DNA of 64,000 nt from contig JAAXGN010000107.1 in the NCBI GenBank assembly GCA_012267415.1, forward strand, positions 62,001 to 126,000, in the 5' to 3' direction. Origin of the DNA: Candidatus Poribacteria bacterium (GTDB lineage: Bacteria > Poribacteria > WGA-4E > WGA-3G). The position numbers were made by a program, and so were the translations under genes. The notes beneath the pieces were generated by a model. That model was not told the DNA's origin. It ran no database searches and saw only the letters and a program-made list of their open reading frames with translations. Below are positions 27,634 to 35,824 of the stretch, piece by piece (within the stretch, counting starts at the first letter, position 1; each line of letters opens with the position of its first letter).

Positions 27634-28506
27634 ATGGAACACTATTTAGAGATTCAGAAACCGGAACTTGATTATACATATCAGTTTGAAGTTGACCAAC
27701 TGCCACAGATGTCAGCATGTTTGGAAGCACACGGATTTGCTATCATCAAAGATGTTTTACCAGATGAGATGATAGACTGTTTGAAGCAGGCGGTTTTTGA
27801 TGGGACAGATCCGAATAGGGACTTAAAACATGGTCAGAGCAGAACACGCCATGCATGGATAGAATCGGGTCAAGGTGCATGGCAACTGCTGGAATATGAA
27901 CCTTTTATGAAGATTCATCAACATCTGATTGGTACAGATGAATTGACAGTGCATCGTTCTGCTGCGATCATTCGGATGCCGGGTTCACATCCCGTCGCAT
28001 GGCATACCGATTGGTGTGGATTCTCAACAGATACACCTAAGAATTCTGGTGATGTCTTGAACCGTGGTATGTGGCCATCTGGGAAATGGTTCTACATCAC
28101 AGGTTCGCGTCCTGAACATGGGGGTTTATGCGTGATCGCGGATTCGCATGCGGAGGATTGGGATGGTCCTGAAGGGTTTGAACTGACAGCAGATAAACGA
28201 TCATTCTACAAGATCGGTGGAGAAGAAAAGGCATATACAGATTTTGATGTGCCGGGTGTTGTGCCGCTCTTTACAGATCCAGGTGATATGATAGTGTTTG
28301 CACATCGCACATATCACGGTGCATTCCCGAACCAGATTGACGAAATCAGGTTGTCTTGTGCTATTGGATTCCGCAGCCGTTCACATCATATAGATATACC
28401 GTGGGAGATACCTGATGTTGGCAAGAAGTTTTTAGATGACTTACCACCACATCTTCAAAAATACACGCACGGATATACCAGTATTGATACGGCATGGCGG
28501 GGGTAG
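27634..28506 (+). CDS. Phytanoyl-CoA dioxygenase (PhyH) family protein
   Basis: 290 residues; AAGGA lies upstream of the ATG. It belongs to the Fe(II)/2-oxoglutarate oxygenases. The iron triad is W-H-T-D (His124, Asp126) and Y-H-G-A-F (His228), and a following R in E-I-R-L-S can hold 2-oxoglutarate. Such enzymes hydroxylate lipids, small molecules or toxins; the family is greatly expanded in Poribacteria. Substrate unknown, no linked pathway genes. Confidence 0.9.
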   Translation: MEHYLEIQKPELDYTYQFEVDQLPQMSACLEAHGFAIIKDVLPDEMIDCLKQAVFDGTDPNRDLKHGQSRTRHAWIESGQGAWQLLEYEPFMKIHQHLIGTDELTVHRSAAIIRMPGSHPVAWHTDWCGFSTDTPKNSGDVLNRGMWPSGKWFYITGSRPEHGGLCVIADSHAEDWDGPEGFELTADKRSFYKIGGEEKAYTDFDVPGVVPLFTDPGDMIVFAHRTYHGAFPNQIDEIRLSCAIGFRSRSHHIDIPWEIPDVGKKFLDDLPPHLQKYTHGYTSIDTAWRG

Positions 28507-28510
28507 ACAT

Positions 28511-28846
28511 TTACACAACTTGATAAGCAGAAAGTTGACGATGTACTTCAGGAGGAGCACCGCTTTTTAACCAAGCAATAGGCTGTTCCTCCGTAGTACG
28601 ATTAGGATTTACCCAGATTATCATTCTTATTACACTTACTTGTTGAGATGTCTTTGCAAATAGTGTTCTAACGGTATCATCAAGCGAAATGACAGTCTTA
28701 TCGGTTTCCAGCGCGGCCTCAAGTAGATGTATATCTTTCTGCATCACTTCAATTTCATTGTTGTTACTTGAAGTGGTAGTTATTGTATTACGAAGTTGAT
28801 TGTCTTCAGAGTTTTTGATGCGAACAACTCTTTTTCGTGCATCCAT
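28511..28846 (-). CDS. PIN-like nuclease, C-terminal part after an in-frame TAG
   Basis: 111 residues from an ATG at 28846 that lies in the same frame as, and four codons after, the TAG that ends the upstream piece. It has L-L-E-A-A-L-E-T-D-K-T-V-I-S-L-D-D, the acidic cluster of the second half of a PIN fold, then I-I-W-V-N-P. On its own it lacks the first catalytic Asp. It is best read as the end of one 182-codon gene (28511-29056). No good ribosome site precedes it, although reinitiation is possible. Confidence 0.55.
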   Translation of the reverse strand: MDARKRVVRIKNSEDNQLRNTITTTSSNNNEIEVMQKDIHLLEAALETDKTVISLDDTVRTLFAKTSQQVSVIRMIIWVNPNRTTEEQPIAWLKSGAPPEVHRQLSAYQVV

Positions 28847-28855
28847 TGATAGTCG

Positions 28856-29056
28856 CTATCTACGAGCAAAACGAGATTGATGTCTTTTCCACTCTTCGCT
28901 AAGTTCTTTAGACAAAACTAACTGATGATTTTGCAGCCTAAATTGAATTAGGAAGTTTCTACAATTTATTGCACGTGGATGTATCGCTGTTGTGCTACCC
29001 GCAGCTCGGGCAACATCTGCATCAACTACTAATCTCTTTGAATCTTTTTTAGGCAC
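28856..29056 (-). CDS. PIN-like nuclease, N-terminal part ending at a TAG
   Basis: 66 residues starting GTG, five bases after the ATPase stop, so translation is probably coupled. R-L-V-V-D-A-D-V-A is the typical opening strand of a PIN domain with its first metal-binding Asp. The stretch E-E-W-K-R-H-Q-S-R-F-A-R-R then meets TAG, and the frame continues open through the next 111-codon piece. A single TGG-to-TAG change would explain it. PIN domains are Mg-dependent RNases, frequent as toxins. Confidence 0.55.
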   Translation of the reverse strand: MPKKDSKRLVVDADVARAAGSTTAIHPRAINCRNFLIQFRLQNHQLVLSKELSEEWKRHQSRFARR

Positions 29057-29061
29057 TATAG

Positions 29062-30339
29062 TTATTCTTTTCCAAATCTTAGTTTGTCTATAGCATTGAG
29101 GTAACGCTCTTCAGCGGCTAGATCAACTTGGTCAAAATCTATTGACCACTCACCATAAGTACCTGCTTCATCTAAATCAACACTGTCAACCTCAGTAATA
29201 CCATCTTTATTTCTTGAAAACCAATGCAGCTTGACCAGTTCTGGGGAGAGTTTTCCTTCCGCAACGAGTGTTTGAATACCCAGAAGCAGTAGTGAACTGT
29301 GCGTTTCTGCGACTACACGTACACCCCGTTTTGCGGCATCTGCAAGAATCTGTGCTAAAGCAACTTGTGCGTTTGGATGTAAGTGCAGTTCGGGTTGTTC
29401 AATATAGACTAGCTGTCCCGGTTTTGCAGCAATCAGTGCGACTATGACAGGTAAAACTTGAGATACCCCGAACCCAACATCTGCTATATTAACCAAATCT
29501 GGGTCGCTAGTGCTGTGTAGAGGAAGACGGCCAACCTTAACTTCAATTCCAACGTCACCGATTTTATTTGTAGATACATCTCCAGTCAAGGAGAGTGCAT
29601 GTAGGTTATCTGCAACTGATTTCAAGCGGGTATCTGCTGATTCTTGCCATAGATGAATAACGCTTGCTGCATAATTTTCAAAGGTGCCGGGATACCATTT
29701 ACCTACACTGCTGATTTTATAGACGCGTTCTGGATTTCCTCGTAATCCTGGGATGTGAATAGTGTCATAGATATGATCCGCCAGAATATCAACTATATTA
29801 TATATCAAATAACCGTGTTGAGATTCCAAACGTAAAAAACAACCTGAACGTCTTACAACATCAGCATCTTCAGAAAACGACGGTGGTTCCGCGATCTTTT
29901 TAATCTCATCTTTTGACATCTTAGGTCGCAATGTAAAGTTCTCAGGATAAATGGATTGATCAACTGTCATTTTCATTACTTCAATCTGATTTTTTGTTTT
30001 TCTGTAAGACGAATTTACAAAGTAAGAAAGACCATCGTCGCTGCCTTCAATTCCGACAGTAAAACTTTTCCCTTTAACTTCATTTGATAACGAGGACAGA
30101 AATTGTTCAGCGATAGTAAATTTAACGTTTGGCCCATCAATCAGAAGCGGTCCAGGATCATAGGGTGCTTCCAACGTCTGCTTTAGCATCAGCAGTGGTT
30201 GCATAATGCTGGATTTGCCAGAACTATTTGCACCCGCAAGGATTGTCAATGGACTGATTTCAATTTCACATTTTTCAGCGATTGACTTAAATCCTTTTAC
30301 GGCAATCTTGGTAATGCCTTCAAGGTCTTTTTTTTCCAT
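29062..30339 (-). CDS. AAA15/DUF3696-type ATPase (OLD/SMC-like) paired with the PIN-like gene
   Basis: 425 residues. N-terminal F-K-S-I then Walker A G-A-N-S-S-G-K-S-S (about 36-44), Walker B V-Y-I-E-Q-P-E-L-H-L-H-P (about 330), and the following A-E-T-H-S-S switch, all typical of ABC-like AAA15 ATPases. The C-terminal 60 residues fit the DUF3696 tail. There is no TOPRIM domain, unlike OLD nucleases; the nuclease role would fall to the adjoining PIN-like protein. Such ATPase-plus-nuclease pairs are frequent in anti-phage islands, so defence or toxin control is a reasonable inference. Confidence 0.85.
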   Translation of the reverse strand: MEKKDLEGITKIAVKGFKSIAEKCEIEISPLTILAGANSSGKSSIMQPLLMLKQTLEAPYDPGPLLIDGPNVKFTIAEQFLSSLSNEVKGKSFTVGIEGSDDGLSYFVNSSYRKTKNQIEVMKMTVDQSIYPENFTLRPKMSKDEIKKIAEPPSFSEDADVVRRSGCFLRLESQHGYLIYNIVDILADHIYDTIHIPGLRGNPERVYKISSVGKWYPGTFENYAASVIHLWQESADTRLKSVADNLHALSLTGDVSTNKIGDVGIEVKVGRLPLHSTSDPDLVNIADVGFGVSQVLPVIVALIAAKPGQLVYIEQPELHLHPNAQVALAQILADAAKRGVRVVAETHSSLLLLGIQTLVAEGKLSPELVKLHWFSRNKDGITEVDSVDLDEAGTYGEWSIDFDQVDLAAEERYLNAIDKLRFGKE

Positions 30340-30368
30340 GTTGATTTATCCTGTCCAAAAAACGTCTA

Positions 30369-31337
30369 TCAAGGCAGCTGTACTACACCGTAAGGTAACC
30401 GTTCACCTTTCAATCCAGCAAACAGGTTCTCCATTGCCATTGTTGCCATTTTCATTCGCGTTTGTATTGTTGCACTGCCGAGATGGGGCGCAATCAATAG
30501 GTTATCCAATTCAAGTAGCGGGTGGTCTGTATTGATCGGTTCGGGTTCCGTAACATCCAGTGCTGCTCCAGAAATCTGTCCCTCTGTGAGTGCTGTGTAT
30601 AAGGCATCGTGGTCAACAACAGGTCCTCTTGCAATATTGACGAGGATTGATGTGGGTTTCATCAATTCAAATTCTGCTTTGCCGATCATGTGTGTTGTCT
30701 CTTCTGTCAAAGGCACATGGAGTGTGACAAAGTCTGAGACCTTTAGCAGATGTTCGAGTTCCGCATATTCAATACCGAGTTCTTCTTCCCAATCTGGTCT
30801 ACGTTCTCGTTTGTTATACAATACCTTCATGTCAAACCCTAATGCCCGTTTAGCAACAGCATATCCGATCCGTCCCATCCCTATAATACCGATTGTTGCG
30901 TGATGCACATCGTATCCCCACAGGATGTTTGGGTCGTAGTATAACCACTGCTTTTCTACGTGTACGTGGTTGTAAGCAGGTACTACATTGCGTGCGGCAG
31001 CGAGCAACAGTGCCCATGTCATATCCGCAGTGGTATCGCTAAGAACTCCCGGTGTATGTCCGAGAGCAATACCCCTCGCTCTTGCAGCGTCTTCGTCAAC
31101 ATGATCATAACCTACACCGACAACAGAGACAACTTTCAGGTTTGGTGAGGTATGAAACATATCTGCTGTGACAGGTTCATGTCCATAGGTCATCAAGCCA
31201 TCAAGGGGTGGGATTTTTTGAGCGATGGGTGGAAGAATCGCACTCGTATGCCACATTTCAACATCACATTCTGCTTCAATTTTTTTGAGAACTTGGTCGG
31301 GAATGGGACGGGTGATAAAGACTTTAGGGGTTGTCAT
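30369..31337 (-). CDS. D-isomer-specific 2-hydroxyacid dehydrogenase
   Basis: 322 residues. The NAD(P)-binding loop is G-M-G-R-I-G (about 152-157), and the catalytic triad is seen as Arg in N-I-A-R-G-P, Glu in D-V-T-E-P-E-P and His in A-P-H-L-G-S-A. This pattern is shared by glyoxylate/hydroxypyruvate reductases and related enzymes that reduce 2-keto acids. Exact substrate unknown. A LarA-family gene acting on 2-hydroxyacids lies 19 kb away, but no direct link is visible. Confidence 0.9.
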   Translation of the reverse strand: MTTPKVFITRPIPDQVLKKIEAECDVEMWHTSAILPPIAQKIPPLDGLMTYGHEPVTADMFHTSPNLKVVSVVGVGYDHVDEDAARARGIALGHTPGVLSDTTADMTWALLLAAARNVVPAYNHVHVEKQWLYYDPNILWGYDVHHATIGIIGMGRIGYAVAKRALGFDMKVLYNKRERRPDWEEELGIEYAELEHLLKVSDFVTLHVPLTEETTHMIGKAEFELMKPTSILVNIARGPVVDHDALYTALTEGQISGAALDVTEPEPINTDHPLLELDNLLIAPHLGSATIQTRMKMATMAMENLFAGLKGERLPYGVVQLP

Positions 31338-31417
31338 CTGATACCTCGCTGTTCGGTGAAAGATGCTACCAAATTATAGTGAAACCTAAAACATATATGC
31401 CCTTTTTGGCACGAAGG

Positions 31418-31480
31418 GAAACCATGAATTGCCCTACTACTAACGACTAAACAGGCAATGAATTGCCCTACTACTAACGG
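31418..31480. repeat. Direct repeat of the GGCAATGAATTGCC family
   Basis: Two copies of ATGAATTGCCCTACTACTAA-type sequence about 40 bases apart, the second with the full palindrome GGCAATGAATTGCC. It matches the hairpin type seen near 23834-23880. It occupies the gap between der and the dehydrogenase start. Confidence 0.65.
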
Positions 31481-31495
31481 TTTGAAACGACTGTA

Positions 31496-32842
31496 TTAAT
31501 TCCGTCGGTAAAACACTCGGATAGGTGTCCCGTGGAATCCAAAAGTGTCACGAATATTGTTAATCAAATATGCTGTATAGGGTTGACGAATCCTGTGTGT
31601 ATTTCTGCCAAATATCAGGAAAGTCGGTGGTTGTGTCTCAACCTGCGTGATGTATTTGAGTGCTGGACGTGTACCTTTAACACGGGGTGGTGGGTGTTGT
31701 GTGCGTAATTCAAACAACAAGTCATTCAGTGCTGGTGTTGGAATACGGGTGCAATACTCACGATACACCTCAAGTGCGACATCAAGAATGTTTGTAACGC
31801 GTTGTCCTGTTACGGCTGAAACGAATATTTTAGGGACATAATCTAACTGCGGCACTTCGGCAGCTAAACGGGTCATATATTCCGTATGTGTTGTGTTATC
31901 TTTTTCAATCAGGTCCCATTTATTGAGAACTAAAACGGATGCTTTTCCCTGCCGTGCGATGAATGCTGCTATTGTCTTATCCTGTTGCGCGACTGTCTGT
32001 GTCACATCCAATACCAAAGCGGCAATATCACTTTGCCGGATACTCTGGATTGCCCGTTGAACAGTTTCAGATTCTAATTCGTCCTTGATTGAAGATTTTC
32101 GCCGCATCCCAGCAGTATCAACAAGTTCAAAGGGGATATTTTGATAGGTGAAGCTCATGTTAACAGCATCACGGGTTGTCCCTGGACGATTGTCAACGAT
32201 CATACGTTCTTCACCTAACAGCGAATTGAGCAGTGATGACTTACCTACATTGGGTCTACCGACAATAGATATTTTTATTGGAGCAGTGTCATCTTCCTCA
32301 GTTTCCTCAGTTTCAGGTAGTCGTGTGATAATATCGTCAAGGAGTTGATGTATACCAATGTTTTGAACACATGATGTTAATACAGGTTCGTCGAGTCCGA
32401 GTGAATAGAATTCTGCAGTTTGCATTTCAAGGTTACGACTATCTGCCTTATTGATTACAAGGATAATGTCTTTACCTGAGGTCCTTAATTTATCTGCTAC
32501 GATAGAATCATGCGGCATCACACCCGTACGGACATCAACGACGAATAGGATAAGTGCAGCTTCTTCCAAGGCTAGGTCAACCTGCATCTGAACATTATCA
32601 ATGAGCGGATCGTCTGGATCGACATCTATCCCGCCAGTGTCAACAATCGTAAATGCTGTATTTTCCCAGTTCACATCAGCATAGTTTCGATCTCTGGTAA
32701 CACCGGGTTGATCGTTTACGACTGCGACCTGTTTTGGATGGGATGAACTCAGTCTGGCTTCAGCTGCTATGCGATTGAAAAGGAACGATTTTCCTACATT
32801 GGGTCTACCGATAATTGCGACGATAGGGAGTTGTTTTGGCAT
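31496..32842 (-). CDS. der: Der (EngA), tandem-GTPase ribosome assembly factor
   Basis: 448 residues. It has two GTPase domains and a C-terminal KH-like domain and acts in 50S subunit assembly. G1 motifs are G-R-P-N-V-G-K-S in both domains; N-K-A-D and N-K-W-D are the two G4 motifs; P-G-V-T-R-D and P-G-T-T-R-D are the two switch regions. In domain 1 the residue after G-K-S is Phe rather than Thr, and about ten extra residues precede switch I. The ATG overlaps the stop of the AI-2E gene in TAATG, so translation is coupled. Confidence 0.95.
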   Translation of the reverse strand: MPKQLPIVAIIGRPNVGKSFLFNRIAAEARLSSSHPKQVAVVNDQPGVTRDRNYADVNWENTAFTIVDTGGIDVDPDDPLIDNVQMQVDLALEEAALILFVVDVRTGVMPHDSIVADKLRTSGKDIILVINKADSRNLEMQTAEFYSLGLDEPVLTSCVQNIGIHQLLDDIITRLPETEETEEDDTAPIKISIVGRPNVGKSSLLNSLLGEERMIVDNRPGTTRDAVNMSFTYQNIPFELVDTAGMRRKSSIKDELESETVQRAIQSIRQSDIAALVLDVTQTVAQQDKTIAAFIARQGKASVLVLNKWDLIEKDNTTHTEYMTRLAAEVPQLDYVPKIFVSAVTGQRVTNILDVALEVYREYCTRIPTPALNDLLFELRTQHPPPRVKGTRPALKYITQVETQPPTFLIFGRNTHRIRQPYTAYLINNIRDTFGFHGTPIRVFYRRN

Positions 32843-35193
32843 TAAGTTTGTTCCTGTGTCATATCGATTTCTGTACCATTACCGTTTGCTTTTGAAACTG
32901 TGATAATAGATTTTATCACAACAATGATTGGAATTGCCAACAATACTCCCCAAAAACCGAGGGTGGATGCCCCAACTATGACTGAAAACATGATCAATAG
33001 TGGATCAACATCAACAGCATTACTCATAACTTTAGGTGAGATGAGTGAGTTGTCGATTGCCTGAATCCCGAGGATTGCACCTAATACACCAAAACAGCGG
33101 ATCGCAAAACTGGTAGTACTACTAAATTCCCCTGCAGCGAGTCCCATCAACATGGCGATAGTAGCGAATCCCCCACCGATGAAAGGGCCGAACGTTGGGA
33201 TAGCGTTACAGATACCAGCCAAAATACCGACCAGAAGTGCAAAGGGAACACCGATCAGACGATAGACGATACACGATATAATTGTGATGATTACAATTAC
33301 GGTGAATTGTCCTTTCAGGAACTGATGCATGTTATTGTCAATTTCTCTGAAATATGCTTTGGTCGTTTCTTGATGCCTTTCTGGTATTAAGCTGATAAAA
33401 CCGTGGAAGTACTTATCAAATCCTTGGCTTGCATATACAAAGACGATGAATGCTAAGAAGAGAGTCGCGATAAATCCACCAAATTGAAAAGCGATAGACC
33501 CAGCCAAACCGGACAACCATCTTATGAATGCACCTCCGCTCGCAGTCCACCCCGGTATTTTTTCGGTTAGATATGCCTGAAGTTGTTTTACATAAGGATC
33601 ATCCCTGTACATCAAGATTCCCGGTTGTGTTGATGTAAATTTTCGCCAATTATTTACACTGTCTGGACTATAGTGTATGACGTTGCTGTTTCCTGCATAT
33701 AATCCTGAAGAAGCAGTGGCTAATAAGGATATATTTTTCGGTAGACGATCCGATGAAGGCATTTTATCCCATTTTTCAACATCGTTCCGGGCATATAAAC
33801 CGTTTAGAGTACCTGCATAAAGTTGAATGGTACTCTTGTCAGTCGCTGTAAGAGTTTTAATTTCAGGCATTTCAATGTTTATTGGTTTAGGTTCCCATTC
33901 TTCCTGAGCAAATTCTGCCGTATGTTTAGTTTCATGTAAGACAGTAGCAGTTTCGGTATTCGTTTCTTCCATCTCTGGCGTTTCATCTGTTTCATTTAAT
34001 TCGACAGGTGTTTGTTGTGACATTTGCATGAGTTGATTGAACAATTGTACTCCAATGTTTTCCTGAGTATCATTCAGTTCATCTTCTCGCGCTTTCTCTA
34101 CTTTTTTACTAACCAGATAGATCTTCTGATCCTTTCTGGTTCTCGCGAATCTCTCAATTGAGTCTATACTGACGATAGGTCTATCTGTAATGCCATCAAT
34201 TTCCACATGTTCCCACTGTTCAACGACATCATCATCAGAATATACACCTTTAAACATTCCCAATTCTGTACCGACATAAATTAATGCGTTATTCCACGAA
34301 GGTATATTTATGTCAACAATGGAACGGTCATCAAACCGTGTAGCAGTCATTTTTTTCCAAATTTGGTCGTCGTCAGGTTTGATTAATGAACCTTTTGTTT
34401 CACCTCTTGCCAGGTCAACAATTTTCCTGCTACATCGGTATATACCCCCTTGTGTGCCAGCATAAATGTACTTATCACTAACAGCAATGCAATGAATATG
34501 CTTTCCAAGAAGTTCCCCGTTTGTAATACCTATCCTTTTAAGGTCTTTAATCGTTTTCCCATTTTTTTCCTTATCTTTTTCCCCATTTTCTTCCTTAAGG
34601 ATATATATCCCGTGATTCGTACCGAGGAATAGCGTTTCTGTTCCATTAGAGACATAACTTGTAAAGTCAGTAAACTCCTCGCCTACTACTAAAGGTAGCA
34701 AAGACTCATGATAGAACTTTTGCAGTCCGCGTGCCATCTGTTCAACCTGTTGTCTAACCCCAAATCCAGTAAGAATTAGCGCACCACTACAGATAAGAAT
34801 GATTAATACAGTTGCAATCACGCGTTGATATATCTTATTTAAAGGCATTGCTTTCCACAGAAAACGGAAGAGATATGCGAACCCAAAGCCGAGTATGAAC
34901 GGCATCAAGACACCAAGCATCCTGATAAGGAGCCAAACACTGATCAGAATGATCTCAAGTTGAACGACAAATTTTATCCCCACCCAACGGTAGATACGCA
35001 TCAGCAGACCGATGAGCGCAACAGGAATGAGCGGATGCAATAGCATAATTCTATTACCATTCTCATCGGGACTGCCACCCTTGTAGAATGCAAATGCTAT
35101 CCAGAAAGCTGCCAGTGCCACGCTAATTATTGCCAACGTAGATTCACCCGATATTCCATTCCGTCTGTGGTTCGTACCGTTTTGGGTATCCAT
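32842..35193 (-). CDS. AI-2E-family permease with an inserted beta-propeller-like domain
   Basis: 783 residues from the ATG at 35193; an upstream TTG at 35244 is less likely. The C-terminal 240 residues have the AI-2E family helices, including the G-G-G-F-A-T-I-A-M and P-L-L-I-M-F-S-V-I-V-G stretches, and N-terminal helices lie at about 20-150. Between them, about 175-520, is a soluble region with repeated L-Y-A-G-T-x-N-G-L-Y, Y-V-G-T-E-L-G-M-F and Y-A-G-T-Q-G-G-I-Y units, as in sensor-type propellers. AI-2E proteins are usually about 350 residues with no such domain. It may sense or bind a ligand outside the cell. It is coupled to der. Confidence 0.85.
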   Translation of the reverse strand: MDTQNGTNHRRNGISGESTLAIISVALAAFWIAFAFYKGGSPDENGNRIMLLHPLIPVALIGLLMRIYRWVGIKFVVQLEIILISVWLLIRMLGVLMPFILGFGFAYLFRFLWKAMPLNKIYQRVIATVLIILICSGALILTGFGVRQQVEQMARGLQKFYHESLLPLVVGEEFTDFTSYVSNGTETLFLGTNHGIYILKEENGEKDKEKNGKTIKDLKRIGITNGELLGKHIHCIAVSDKYIYAGTQGGIYRCSRKIVDLARGETKGSLIKPDDDQIWKKMTATRFDDRSIVDINIPSWNNALIYVGTELGMFKGVYSDDDVVEQWEHVEIDGITDRPIVSIDSIERFARTRKDQKIYLVSKKVEKAREDELNDTQENIGVQLFNQLMQMSQQTPVELNETDETPEMEETNTETATVLHETKHTAEFAQEEWEPKPINIEMPEIKTLTATDKSTIQLYAGTLNGLYARNDVEKWDKMPSSDRLPKNISLLATASSGLYAGNSNVIHYSPDSVNNWRKFTSTQPGILMYRDDPYVKQLQAYLTEKIPGWTASGGAFIRWLSGLAGSIAFQFGGFIATLFLAFIVFVYASQGFDKYFHGFISLIPERHQETTKAYFREIDNNMHQFLKGQFTVIVIITIISCIVYRLIGVPFALLVGILAGICNAIPTFGPFIGGGFATIAMLMGLAAGEFSSTTSFAIRCFGVLGAILGIQAIDNSLISPKVMSNAVDVDPLLIMFSVIVGASTLGFWGVLLAIPIIVVIKSIITVSKANGNGTEIDMTQEQT

Positions 35194-35282
35194 CTTTTTT
35201 GATGTAAAATGAAAATAGTAAGACAGGTGTCCTGTCTGCTTCAAGGTGCAACTATTTATCGGAGAATTGATGCCATTAAATG

Positions 35283-35433
35283 TATAGTGAACATTGAAAA
35301 TAGTAATACAAATCTCTTGTAGGAGCGATCTCCGAATCGCGACTTAAATCAGTGATAGTCGGGAATCGGCCAGAAATATGTTAACTGGTCGCCTACATCT
35401 CAAAATGTTCGATTAATTCAGAAGTTTACTATA
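35283..35433. repeat. MITE-like repeat, copy D (151 bp)
   Basis: Ends TATAGTGAACATTGAAAATA and TTAATTCAGAAGTTTACTATA (inverted). The core differs from copies A-C: GTAGGAGCGATCTCCGAATCGC and a distant CGCCTAC arm. It belongs with copy G (61646-61781) by its ends. Confidence 0.75.
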
Positions 35434-35617
35434 AGATTAAACAGTAAACAATCGGTTGTTTGAAAAGGTAACGTTTTAACGCAAAGTATTCTGCTTACGT
35501 TACGGAATGTGTACGATACTATCAACTAACAAATAGGTACAATATCCATACTTTGATGCCTATGAAACGATATGGATATCCCACCAAAGGTGTCAATTTA
35601 GTGATGTTCCCAGGCCG

Positions 35618-35810
35618 GTAGGTGCGATTTCCTAATCGCACGGAATCTTACGCGAAGACCATCCAATGCCCTGTATTGGGCAAATCCAGTGCGATAAGGA
35701 TATCGCACCTACATTTCACTCCATACAACGATGACAATGACCACCCAGCGTAGGGGCGAGGTCCCCTCGCCCGTTGCTGAGTATTTCGATTAATTCTAAA
35801 GTTCACTATA
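35618..35810. repeat. Composite repeat: GTAGGTGCGATTTCC palindrome joined to MITE copy E
   Basis: The first part (35618-35712) is a long inverted pair built from GTAGGTGCGATTTCCTAATC and its complement near 35690-35712. It runs directly into a copy of the GTAGGGGCGAGG...CCTCGCCC element whose right end (ACTATA, 35810) is intact and left end missing. With copy D, nearly all of the 630-base gap between the symporter and AI-2E genes is repeat; 35434-35617 shows no gene. Confidence 0.7.
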
Positions 35811-35824
35811 GTATCTTATAAACA

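Noticed and set aside
28856..28858. Recoding of TAG as an amino acid
   Set aside because: Only one such interruption was found, and no suppressor tRNA or pyrrolysine gene is visible; a nonsense change or sequencing error is simpler.
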